From contig JAVTVJ010000070.1 of NCBI GenBank assembly GCA_034509425.1, positions 4,216,001 through 4,280,000 on the forward strand: a DNA stretch of 64,000 bases, written 5' to 3'. Below, piece by piece: positions 1-12,500 of this stretch (within the stretch, counting starts at the first letter, position 1; each line of letters starts with the position of its first letter). Made by a program: the position numbers and the translations under genes. The notes beneath the pieces were generated by a model. It worked only from the letters and a program-made list of their open reading frames with translations, searched no databases and was not told where the DNA came from. Source of the DNA: Eopsaltria australis (taxonomy: Eukaryota; Chordata; Aves; Passeriformes; Petroicidae).

Positions 1-362
1 TAGCATTTTTCTTCAAAACTTGAGGTTTTTTAAAAAGAAAAAAGCAAATATTTAATTCATAAATGTATTTTGCTACAGGAAATGTTTTCCATAACTATCA
101 TCTTGACCTGAAGCATAGCTACATCTTCAAAATCCTGCTTTAACACCAGCTTTTGCTACTATTGCTACTTTAACTGGATTCTAAACATTCTGAAATTGCC
201 TTATTCTGTTCAGGTAGCTTCCTAGCCTGTGTGTACCTCATAGTCACATATACAATGGCCTGAGCATTGTGTATGCAGAATTCTCTTGGATTTTATTATA
301 GCAATGTAAAATTAGTCTCTGACAGTATTCTCTAAAGCTCTGCCTTGTTCTTTCTTATGAAG
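1..362 (+). other. LAMA2: LAMA2 intron (3' part only)
   Basis: AT-rich intron sequence preceding the first visible exon. It ends with a pyrimidine tract (about 340-356) and an AG at 361-362. No repeats or other features were recognised. Confidence 0.7.
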
Positions 363-517
363 TTGCTGATGCAGATTCCAGTATTAAAAACCTAGAAAAG
401 GAAGCAGATCGCCTGCTAGATAAAATCAAGCCAATCAAAGAACTCCAGGATAACTTAGGGAAAAACATTTCTCAGATAAAAGAGCTGATAAACCAAGCTC
501 GGAAGCAAGCCAATTCG
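363..517 (+). CDS. LAMA2: LAMA2 exon (window exon 1): end of coiled-coil domain I
   Basis: The exon encodes about 51 residues rich in Lys, Glu and Leu (SIKNLEKEADRLLDKIKPIK, then KELINQARKQANS). The heptad-like spacing of hydrophobic residues fits the alpha-helical coiled coil that pairs with the beta and gamma chains just before LG1. It ends at a GTAAGT donor in phase 0. The acceptor was placed at the AG at 361-362, right after the pyrimidine tract. A second AG at 373-374 in the same stretch is possible and would shorten the exon by 12 nt without changing the frame. The sequon NIS lies in the helix. Confidence 0.92.
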
Positions 518-3500
518 GTAAGTCTCATTTCTCAAAAAACTGACCTTTTGAGTATTGATGGGATTTTGTTGTCTACTTTTTTATTTCTTTTCTACAGTGT
601 GAATCCTTCCTAATTCTAAACCTGCGTAAAGAGAGCAAATAATGGAGTATAATTTCTCAGATAAAAAAGAGAATTTTCTCCTGATTTTCACTCTTTTTTC
701 TTCATTTAAAACATGCACTTGTTAAATGAATAACATCTGTAGGAATGGATCTCGAAAGGTTGTTTTTAAGAAGTATTGTAGGTGACAGCACAGCAGAAGA
801 GTCACAATATCATTGATTTTTTTTAAAACAAAAAGGTATTTTTCTGCTTCAGCACTGATATTAAGCCCCTGATTTCATTTCACAGAACTTATATTACTCA
901 AGAATGACACCATCTCAGACTCACTGAAATTGCCGAGTATGTCTGCTTTTCCCACATTTTTGATTTTTCTGTGTCCAGTAGCAGCACTGAAGACTTGAAC
1001 TTGAGTTAAGAATGTATTTCTAGTCCATTTAGTGAGTTCAGAATCCATCTCCCTGGTTCAGTAATATTGTCAACTTCAGGATCATTTGGTTAATACTGAG
1101 GTTATTCAGCTTGTGATCTAAATAGCAAAGGAAAAAGAATCTTGTAGATGATACTTGAGAAATCTTCCTCAAAAATGGTTGAAAAATAGTTTTAAAAAAT
1201 AATCAACATAATAGTAGGTTACTGGGAAAGAAGTGTATTCCACATATGTGATGAAATATGCTCAGAACAGAAAGACAGGCTACAGTAATGATATGTTTTG
1301 TTACATTCATCTTCTGTCTGAAGGCTTTGAAGTACTTAACTGCTCAGCATTCTGAGATAGGAAATTATGAGTTTGGTCCTATAATGGATCTCCTTTTTAG
1401 CAGAGTTTTCCCTAAGCCTAAGGTGATACCATTATGTACATCTCCTCTAATGCATAAACATGTCTAGCTGGGACTGAAACACCATTGTACTGTCATTATG
1501 TCTGTGCTGGCATTATGAAAGCAAACAGTAAAGTGTTTTTATCTGTGCTCAGAGCCTGAGGAAGCCAGCACATGGATCTAAACGCATGTGTCACTCAGCT
1601 GTGGAAATAAAACTTAGTTATGAATGCCAAATCCATTAGGGACTATGTAAAAGCAGTGATAGACATAACTGTTGGTTTAAAAATAATTGTGAAATGGTGT
1701 CTTAAATTGGCATAATCAAAGATTTTACAAGGGAAAAAATAGATAATTCTGACTACCCAACAGCAATATGCTGTAATTCTTCAGGAGTGCTGCTTATTTT
1801 CCTAGCTGTGTATTCTACTTTTATACTATCTGTACTGCTAGAATTCCACTGTTACTTGCATTAGACCAGTATATCTTCTAGGTATTTTTAATCTGCACAG
1901 TTCGTCCTTTAAATGTGAATGCCAGAAAGAGATCTTTTTTGCTTTTACTAAACAATCCCGGAAAGAAAATTCCATTTCTACCTACTTCACATATCCAAGC
2001 AACTCCCTGGTACATGTAGCAGAAAAATGCAAAGGAAAAAAATGTATAATATTCTTGTAATTATTTGGAAGCATCTATGGTTAATTCTGGAAGAAGAAGC
2101 AATGAACTGAATTCTTTCTGTTGTGCTTTTTTTGAAGATCAAAGTGTCCGTGTCCTCTGGAGGCAATTGTATTCGCACGTACAGACCAGAAATAAAGAAG
2201 GGAACGTACAACACCGTCGTTGTCAATGTGAAGACTGTAGTTGCTGACAATCTGCTTTTTTACCTTGGAAGTGCCAAGTTTGTGAGTCTGCCTTCTGCCT
2301 TTCATGTCAAGTTGCACGATCAAATCAGACTACTGACAAATAAAGGAGATGAGAAAGGCTTTTTTTTCACCCAGAGGCTTCAAAGCAGTAGTAGAGGGTC
2401 TAAGATAATCTAGACTTTTATTGTCTTTGGTATTAATATAGAGATTTCTAAAATATGACCAGGAAATTTTTTGCATATATCTTTATTTTAACTAGATACG
2501 AAATAGCAGGCTTGTACATGAACTACATTAGAGCTTCAAAATTCACAGTGCAACCAGAGTAATTTTGGAGTTGGTTGTGGGTTTTCCCTTGGGAATGAAG
2601 TAGCTAATCATATTGCATCTGTCAAAGCTCCAATTTATTGTAATTTTAAGTCAAGACTACAATTTCAAGCATAATAATGGCAAATGATTCAGTTTCCCAT
2701 GAGGCATATAGCAGACAGACTTCTAGAATAACCAATAATGATTCTGTAAATGGGAAAACTATTCTATTTCCAACATTTTGAACTATGTATTTTATTTACC
2801 TAATACAAAATGAAAAGGCTAGATGGCATCATGTATCTTGACATCCTTCTGCCATCAAATGGATGTTTCAGAGTGTTCCTCTGACTTAAATCTTTCTATT
2901 ATGGCTACAATGTTAACATTTCTGTAAGTCTGGCAGTCATTTAGGGTATATCACTGAGAGAAATAATTTGCTATCTTTAGCTTAAGATTCCTTGTTTGAA
3001 CCAATAAAAACAGGAAAAAGAGAGTGTCATATTAGAGCAATGTGAGAATTAATGTGAATTCTCTACTGTTTACATGTGGGTTTCTGATGCCTCATTAGAC
3101 CTTCTGAAATGTAAAAAGTTCTAGAAAACTTCCTTAATTAAAGTATGAGATCACTTCTATTTTCATATTTTGCATGTAGACTGACTTCTTGGCCATAGAG
3201 ATGCGCAAAGGCAAGGTGAGCTTCCTGTGGGATGTGGGATCTGGAGTTGGACGGGTAGAATATCCAGATCTCACCATTGATGATGGGTTTTGGTACCGGA
3301 TTGAAGCCTCTAGGTAAGTAAATATTTGGCTTCCAAGATTTTAGAAAAAAATGGCTAATATGAGAAATTCTAGTCTGGTTTAACAAAAGGTTTTGGACCT
3401 GCACCCGTTAGTACCAAAAGTGGATACACTTCAATTGCTATTCAGATGTCAGTTGTTGTCTGTCAAGAATTTACTTTAATCACATATTTCCCCTCTAGCA

Positions 3501-6500
3501 TCCACAATCTATGAGTCTTTATGTTTATTTTCATTTGTTTATCTATCACTTTATCAATAGTCTTCTTCAGCTAACTTACTTTTAAAATCTGTTGCAGGTT
3601 TTGGCACTCGAATAACTACTATTCTTTTCCCCTTGAATTTTAAAGAGGAGCAGGTTTTCTGAATTTCTGGTCTTGATACAGTACTGCAAGTGAATGGTCT
3701 GTCACACAGCAGTATCTTGATTCTTACTCAGAATGCCATTTCCGTAGGCAAAATGTCTCATCAAACTGGAAATATTTATGAAAGATACAGTGCATGAAAA
3801 CTGAAGGAGGAGATATTCTGGAAAGCTAAAATATATTTTGTAATTTGAGATCAGCTATTTAATGCCTTTGAACTTTAGAAATATAGATACATAAATATTC
3901 AATTCCCAAATTTCTTAGTTGAAGCTTGTATTTTCCATTCAAATAGCAAACACATGGCATATGGTGTAGTAATCACAGCATAAGGATTGCATAACTCTAT
4001 AGCCTTAATCTTGAATAGATCTTAGTAATTTAGATAACATCAGCTGTATTGTAATTTGATAGAAAGCTGAGTAATTTCTCCTGCATCATTACAGTTAATT
4101 TCACATAGTATTAAACATAGAATGCATAATATAGTTAGAAAATGAGAGAATGAAGGAGAAAGAAAACAAAGCACTCTAATTCTGGTAACATGCATAGCTC
4201 CCAGAGGAGGAAATGGCATTCAGTTTAAATAATTTAGTGAAATCACAGAAATCAGCCATTCAGAGCAGAGAATTAAATAAAATTATGGCACAGTCTCCAG
4301 AAGCTGGCTTAATGAAACTTTACTGCTAGGAAAATACAAACTGGGGTACAATACAAATTGTTGAAATCTTCACCAGTTCATATTATGAATACCAAAGCAG
4401 CTTCATGACACAGTAATGCCAGGCTTTCATTTACAAGAAAGCTGCTTCAGCAGAATATGGAGCCAGAACGTGGTATGAAATTCACACATCCTACAAAAGC
4501 CCATTACCTATTAGCTGGTTGTTCTGGATATATAGGATGTGCATGCCATTAGTTTTGAACAAAGTGCTGGATCAGCAATTTAGAATTATTACAGCTGCAC
4601 AAATCAGAAGTACAGAGCAGTGTTTAGGAGAATTACATTGCAGAGGCATTAGGTGGATTTGTGGGATTAAGATGAAGAGCTTGGGACTGATTTTGCTTTC
4701 TTAAGGCAGACTTCACAAATCACACACCCTATGGGAGAGTCTTCAACTCTGAACATTTTAGTCCATTTGATAGCTCTACTCTAACTCCCTTTATAAGCTG
4801 TTGGAGAGTTATATTCATTTAATTCTCTCACACATTTTCTCCAAATTTCTGCTCAGTTCCAGCCAGACTTTTTTAGCCCGACAGAACTGTCTGAGCAGCT
4901 AGAGCAGGGCATCTGCTTAACATGAGGACATAAGATGAAATTCTGGCCTTACTGAATTTTGCCACTGTTTTCAGTAGTAACAAGGATTGACAATAATAAT
5001 GGTATGGTGTTAAACCCACCATAGGTTGATAGCCATTCTTTAGAATCTCAAAGGGCTTTAAAAAGAAGAGATGTGGCACAGAGGTTGGAAAATTGTCAAG
5101 TTCACTTAGCATTCTAAAGGAAATCTATATATGAAAAATCTGACTGTTGAATAATGATCAGAGGTGGTTGGTTTATGCATGCACCAAAATTTCCAGTTAG
5201 TTAGACTAAATTGATAATTACTGCATCCCTTTTCCAGGGACACTTCTAATTTTCATCACCTTTTTTATTTAAAGCATACTGATCCTTTGCATTTTATTGT
5301 ATATTCAGATGTTATAATGAAAATACTTCGAATTCTTTTTAATGGAAATGAAGTAAAATTTGTTTATTCCTATGGGACTTTCCAAAGGAATTCCCTATAC
5401 TTTGATGGATAGGAGTTTAGCAAATGTCACTTACGAGTTACTTACCTGCTAACAGAAGCAAATCTGATTGGCATCAAGAACTGCAATCAATCCAAGTATC
5501 AATTAAAAAAAGGAAAATGTGGCATAACAGTATGTGACAAAATGATTTAAAGCAGATTTACAACATGCAAATAATGTCAATTTTGTGAGACAGTCAAATG
5601 CATGAGAGAATATTTTTGACTCACTAGATCAGCGTTACTTGACTTCAGCAGGCCTCAGGAGCAGGACTTGATTAGTTGTGATTTTAATCAACTGTGATTT
5701 AAGTATTACCATTGTTTTGATTGTTAATGACAGAGTTTAAGCAGTGCCCTTCCTTTGAGGACAAAGGATGCCTGAATCGCAAGTTCACTGTAGACACATC
5801 CAGTTTATTTGAGCAAGAATTCAGTCTTAAAGTACTGCAGCAAATGTAAGCCATGCTTATAGTGAAGATTTCCTGTGCTTTCAAGGGGTCAAGGAGCAGA
5901 GTTTACTACATGGTACTTTATAATTTAATGCTGATGACTTGCTGAAGTCATCTCATTTATATCATGCATCTCCTTAGGAGCAAACACTGCATGGCATTAC
6001 ATAAATTTTTCATAGAGCTATAGAGTATGCTGAGTTGGAGGGACCCATCAGGATCATCAAGCCCAACTCCTGACCCTACCCAGGACACCCCCAAGAGTCA
6101 CACCATGTACCTGAGAGCATTGTCCAAACACTTCTCGAATTCAGGCAGGCTTGGTGCTGTGACCGCTTCCATGTAGAGCCTGTTCCTGGGCTCAGCCACC
6201 CTCTGGGTGCAAAACTTTTTTCTGATATCCAACCTAAACCTCCCCGACTCAGCTTCATGCTGTTTTCTCAAGTCCTGTCACTGCTCACGGGAGTAAAGTG
6301 ATCAGTACCTGCACCTCCATTTCTCCTCATGAGGATGTTGAAGTCTGCAGTGAGGTCTCCCCTCAGTCTTCTCCAGACTCAGCAAACCAAGTGAGCTCAG
6401 TCACTCCTCATAAGGCTTCCCCTCCAGACTCTTCACCATTCTTGCTTTGAACATGGCCCTACTTTGGACTTTCTCCAATACCTTAATGTCTCTTTTTATA

Positions 6501-9500
6501 TTGTGGCACCTAAACTGCCCCCAGCACTCGAGGTGAGGCTGCCCCAGTGCAGAGCAGAGCAGGACAATCCCCTCCCTTGCCCGGCTGGTGATGCTGTGCC
6601 TGATGCCCCCCAGGACAGGGTTGGCCCTCCTGGCTGCCAGGGCACTGCTGATTCATGTTCAACTTGCCATTGACTGGGACCCCCAGGTGCCTTTGCATGG
6701 GGCTGCTCTCCAGCCTCTCATTCCCCAGTCTATACACACAACCCCATCCCAGGTGCAGAATCCAGCACTTTTCCTTGTTAAATTTCATATGGTTGGTGAT
6801 TGGCCATCTCTCTAGTTTGTTGAGGTCTTTCTGCAGGGCCTGTCTGCCCTTGAGGAAGTTGGCAGCTCCTCCCAGCTTAGTGTCCTTTCAGTGTCTTTTT
6901 ACATATCAGCCACATAGTGCTGGTACATCCTCTGTAATCCTCCAGTTTTACAGAACTGCCTATCCCTAGAACAGTATCTTCCAACCTGATGACTTGTCAT
7001 GCACAGGGTAGCAATGTCTTTTTGCTGTCAAGTTAGCCAAGATCTTTCTTCAAGCTCCATTGTCCTCCCTAAATAAGAGAGAATTATTTATAGAAGAGAC
7101 TCCATTGTTAGCATTTCAGTCTGTTTGAAGATGAAAGACATCCATACTATTTGTGAAATATTAGACACCCTAAAAAGTGTCATTCTGCTCAGCGACTTTT
7201 GCATTATTGCACTTGAGTGTTTTTTTAATTAATTCTGATTTCGGCACAATATAGACTGGAAGTGCCAATAACTTTCTTTCAGAAGCCATCAGATTTCAGC
7301 AGTTTAAAAAAAGTTTCTCGCGACTTTTAGTTTTTCAAGAATTATTACTTTTATTCCTTAAAGGGCTTCACATCAGTAAATCTTCTACTATAAACCCATT
7401 GCACCTCAGACCTACACAAATCACCCAAGACTACTGAGGGAGCCACTTTCAATGATATGCCAGCAGTCCTGTTCAGCTGGGGAGGTCCCAGGTGACTGAA
7501 GTTGGTAAATGTGACACCCGTCTATAAGAAGTTTCAGAAGGAGGGTTCAGGAATCATATCTCTCCACACTGTGTTCCTTCTGTTGTAAAAACATGTCAGC
7601 AAACTCCTTCCATGCCAGTTACTACATTATTATAATCAAGGAGTAGAATGATGCAGAAACTGTTAATAAATGGCAAAGTCCATTGCTGCTGTTTTGCCAT
7701 CAATATTTGATGTGATTTATAGAGGACAATGAAGTTATATTCTTGAACATAATGGGGTTTGTGCCTGTTTGAAAAGCAGCCTGACAACTCCACTGCAGGA
7801 AATGCAAATTCTATATCTCACTGTGAAGGAAACTGAATCACTTCATTTCAGTTCAAATATAATCTAATAAACATTCTTTGTTTTAGTCAATGCAAGGTCC
7901 ACGTCGTGTGTATAGTGAATTTTGTTCAAAAAGGACATTCAGGTGAGGAAAATAACTGGTTCTGTGATCAAGTCTTTAACTTATGCAGTCATAAGTGCCT
8001 GTTCATTTGTATCAAAATTAAGCATAATCAGGTCAGTCACATGTGCTTCTGTTAAAAGGCACCGTCTTGTATGCTTAAATATTTTTTTTTAAATCTCTAG
8101 GACTGGGAAAAATGGCACAATATCAGTGCGAGCTCTGGATGGTCCTAAAGCCAGCATCGTGCCAGCCACATTCAGTGCTGTCTCCCCCCCTGGATATACC
8201 ATTCTGGATGTGGATGTTAATGCTGTGCTGTTTGTTGGTGGTTTAACAGAAAAAATTAAGGTAAAGCCTTTTCTGGTGCTAAGGTGTTATCTGGCTGTTT
8301 GTGTGGACAAATTTTGTTATTGCTTAAAATAGAAATAGTAAATTTTAATATGCTGGTGTCATTGTAGTAAGTGCTTTAATTGCAAGGAGTACACCTGCAA
8401 TTTTGAAAGATTACTGGGATTTACCTAGACCAAGGTACACAGATGTAAGATTTCACTGCCCACCTTACCTTTGTGATGTTACCTTCCAGTCAGAAGCCCT
8501 CTAGCTGGCTGTATAGATGCAGCATTTTAGCCCAAACAACTAATTCCTGCTGGATAGATGGATGCTTTACCTTGGCCACACTGCTGCTGTGACAGGCTTT
8601 CAATTACTGAGTGACAGGAGCTCATTTCTGTTTCCGTACATTCCTGGTCTCCTAACAATGTATATGAGACCCTTTGCATTTGGGGTTTTTCCTTTGTCAT
8701 GTATCCACAGTACCACTTCCTCCTTTGCAGTCTACTTTTGGTGTTTCTGCTTCATCTTCTTCAATTTTGTTCCAGTTTTCCTGCCCTGTACTACCCATCT
8801 TTTTAACAGATATCTGCATTGTACCCCTGATCTGTTTTCCCTTCTTTTTGTCTGTTCATTCTTCTGGTGACTTCTTCTACCTTGATAAACTTCATGGGAT
8901 GAATAGAAGATTTATGCTGAATAGAATAGATGGAAATCTTTAAAAAGATATATTCTCCAATAAAAGCTAATTAGCTGTTATTTTCCAATAGCATTCTTTA
9001 CAAAACAATATAAATTAACTGTTCTCTTCCTGATCAATATTTTAGCATTTGAAAAGAAGCTAAAATTTAGACTTTACCAAATAGTGGACTCACTGAACTT
9101 TTTTACTCTCAAGTTTGTATATGTCCTCAAGTATTAAAATAACACAATATGCAGAAAAGCTGAAGTGCAAAACTTGATGTCAGAACAGCTGTTTTCAACC
9201 TCAGCAAGGGTTGTCGAAATATTTTCTGAAGAACTCTCTCTTTTTTCATTTTATTCAGGAAAATCTTCCTGAGTTCTTTTTTCTCCAGGTAAATAAAGAC
9301 AAGGGCAGCAGTAGGAAGGCAGTCTATTGGAAGTTTGGTATGGCTGGTATATTTGCAATGTAGAGTTTTAAACACCGTCAGATTTGTTTTGTTCAAATAC
9401 AGTCTCTGAATTAAAATATAACTTTAGTTTTTTGGTAATTTCTGTCATCACGTGGTACAGTTGTAAGGCTCACAAAATGAAAACCTTAACCAAGACTTAC

Positions 9501-12500
9501 CTAAAACTCTGCAGCCCTTTGGACATTTAATCAAGATTACTGGTATATCTTAGGTCATTGACTCAAAAATCTGCTTTTCCATATTATTGGAGTTTGGAGT
9601 GCTTTAGATTTGTCCTATGATTTTGTCCACATCCCTTTTTGCATACATTTCTGCAGTGTATTCAAAAAGAAATTTCATTTTCAGTTTTTAAAAACATCTT
9701 TCATCTGACTTGCATAGAAGACTATGATACTTAGATGTCATGAATTTCTTAGAAGTGACATTAAGTTCATACTTGTTGCTAATTAAAATCTACTCAGTTA
9801 CCCTGGGAAATATCAGTGGCACATTAAGTCTTTTGAGTCATACTTTTCCTTGAGTATTTTCAAATTGCACCTCTCCATGTTTTCTTGCAAGATCTTAATA
9901 TTTGTAATTGCTGTAAAAACAGCAGGTGCTTGTCTATCTCAAATAGCTAGGTGTATAGATTTTTAATCAGCTCATATTGATGAACTGAAATTTAAATGAA
10001 TTGGGGTATTTTTAGAAGGATAATTTTGAGCTGAGTACTCTGTGTACTCAACTATTACTTTCATCATGGTACCATGTTATGTTCTAACAAGCATTACTCT
10101 ATGTGCATGATCCTAGCTTAGTGAGTTCTGATGGGGCATGTGTTTTAATTGCTTTGCCCTCTGCACTTCTTTCTGCATCCAAAATTCAGCATGATCTTTA
10201 CAGGTGTAACAGCTGAGTTCTCAGTCTGTCTTTTAGCTTGGACAGTCTGCTCAGTTTCCAGGGTTTCAAGCATTACAAGAGAAACACTTAGCTTATTGTA
10301 TTATGGGCTATATTGCTCATAGTTGTTTCATGAAAGTCTGAAATGAAAACCCAGCTAGGCCTTGAGCAGGTGAAAGCAAGCAGCTCTCCAAACAGCCAGG
10401 AAAACTGATGGTGGAAGCCAAAGCACTCCTTGTTCTTCAGGATTTGTTCCTTCCCAAGAGTCTCAAATATAAATCGTCTTTCACATTCAGACTGTTGCAA
10501 AGTTCAGTTCACATTTTCACTGATCAGTTGTTCTGTATAACAGCTTCTCAGATTAAATAATTCTCTTGGTATTTAAAATCATAAGAAGCACCTTATGGGG
10601 ATTTTTTATGATTTCATATGTTATTTTATATGGTATTTAATTTTATGATTTTTGTACCAGTTATGTTTTCAGATGCAATAGATCACTTTAAATTCAATTC
10701 TAAGGAGGTTTGTCCTTTCTATTGCAGAAGTCAGATGCTGTAAGGGTCACCACCTTTACTGGCTGCATGGGCGAAACCTTTCTAGACAGCAAACCCATAG
10801 GACTCTGGAATTTTAGGGATATTGAAGGTGACTGCAAAGGGTGTGCTGTCAGGTAGGTAAACCACTGACTGTTTCTAATGCTTCTTTAGGGAACCTGTCT
10901 GCAGTCACATTACATTCAGTGGGAAGTAGCAGGAATTCCCACAGCAGCCATCGAATTCCAATGTGCATGCAACTGAAGTTAGACTACAATTGCAGTGAGA
11001 GGGGAAGCACCCAGTCTGGGTTGTAAATGTAGTCAATATGTTACCAGAACTGAGCTGGTGTGACAGGGCTGTGATAGAAAGTCTCCTGACAACCAGTAAC
11101 CAGAAACAGATAAAGCATGAGAGAGCATGAGTCTGAGTGGGCCTGAGTCTGGCTCATGGACAGCTGTGGTGTGCGTGCCTGCGCTTCTTGCATGGCTTGG
11201 AGCAGAGTCCAGTGCCTCAAGGTGGCTTTCACAGCCACCAGGGTAGTGAGCAGAGAGCCCACAAAATAAAGGTGTTTGTATCCTCGCAATAGAATGGGAA
11301 ATCCTGTCCCTGTCAGTGGGAGGTTTGATAAGACATCACACCAAGTTCAGAAAGACTCTCAGGAGGTGTCCCCACATTTCCCTAGCCCTGCACTTTTTAA
11401 CTCCACACGGCAAAGGAAAATGGTTGGAATTGTTCTTTCCAGCCCACAGGTGGCAGACGGTGAAGGAACGGTGCAGTTCGATGGTGACAGCTACGCCATG
11501 GTGAGCCGCCCAATCCGCTGGAACCCCAATATTTCCACTGTCATGTTCAAGTTCAGGACCTTCTCATCAAATGCTCTGCTGATGTATCTCGCTACTGAAG
11601 ACTTGGTAAGAGCACCCAGCTAACCTCTATGCTCCTTGCAGACTTCATGCCGTCTTTGCAGTGCCTGAATTCATCAGATCATGAAAACATTTAATAATTT
11701 AAGGTATCACTGTCCTGGTATGATGTTGCTTATATGATGCTTCACTGCTGGCTGACTGAAGGCAGTGTTATAGCGTGGAGGTTGACTACCTAATGTTTGC
11801 TGAATGGGGATCATTATGTTGGTCTGGGGAAAATTCCAGCTTTTCTGAAGTTATTAATTAATTTTCCTTTATCCCAGATGTTCATGTGTGTAAACATTTT
11901 CAGTTGTGTTTGTCTACTCATAGTTTAAAATGTCATAGTGTGATGGCAGGGGGAATATGGGAAGAGACGAGTCTTATATAGAAATCTTACTCATATAAAG
12001 AAAATGTTTGTCTTACGTGACTGGGATTAAAGGGGGACTGGTGCAACAAATAAAATGTAATAGTGATCATGTTTTTCCAAGATCTACAAATGGTGCTTCT
12101 TAGAGCTAAAATAGAGGATAGAAACATTAGTTATGAAGTTGTTTGAGGTTTTTATTCACACACAGTATCAAATGTGTGTGGGTAACTGGGAGAAATAATT
12201 TATAAAGACACCTTGTCCATATCTGAATAACTCTACTTTGGCTTCTCTGATCCAGATTGATTTACATGACTGACAGGGAACAGAGTCTTTCCCTTCTTTC
12301 TCCTTTTCATATGGGGCCAAAATTATGTACAGTAGTTTTCACTGATGTCTCGAAGAATTACTGAGCACTCGCTATTTTACAAAAAATTGTGTTTATGTAA
12401 ATCAGTCTTATTTCAGATTCCTGTATTTTGGAAAGAATTATCAAAATAGCTGGAATTATCAAGGAGTCCTCCTGACTGACTGACTCTAGCAAAAGGCAGA

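Larger units (their letters stand above)
3314..8100 (+). other. LAMA2: LAMA2 intron 3 of window
   Basis: A 4.8-kb intron with GTAAGT donor and TCTCTAG acceptor after a T-rich tract. It carries two CR1 remnants in opposite orientations (about 6011-6885 and 7427-7552, listed separately). The rest is AT-rich with no recognised element. Confidence 0.85.

Noticed and set aside
6464..6969. Several overlapping open frames on both strands
   Set aside because: They fall inside the CR1 remnant; only the minus-strand traces resemble the CR1 reverse transcriptase, and these are broken.
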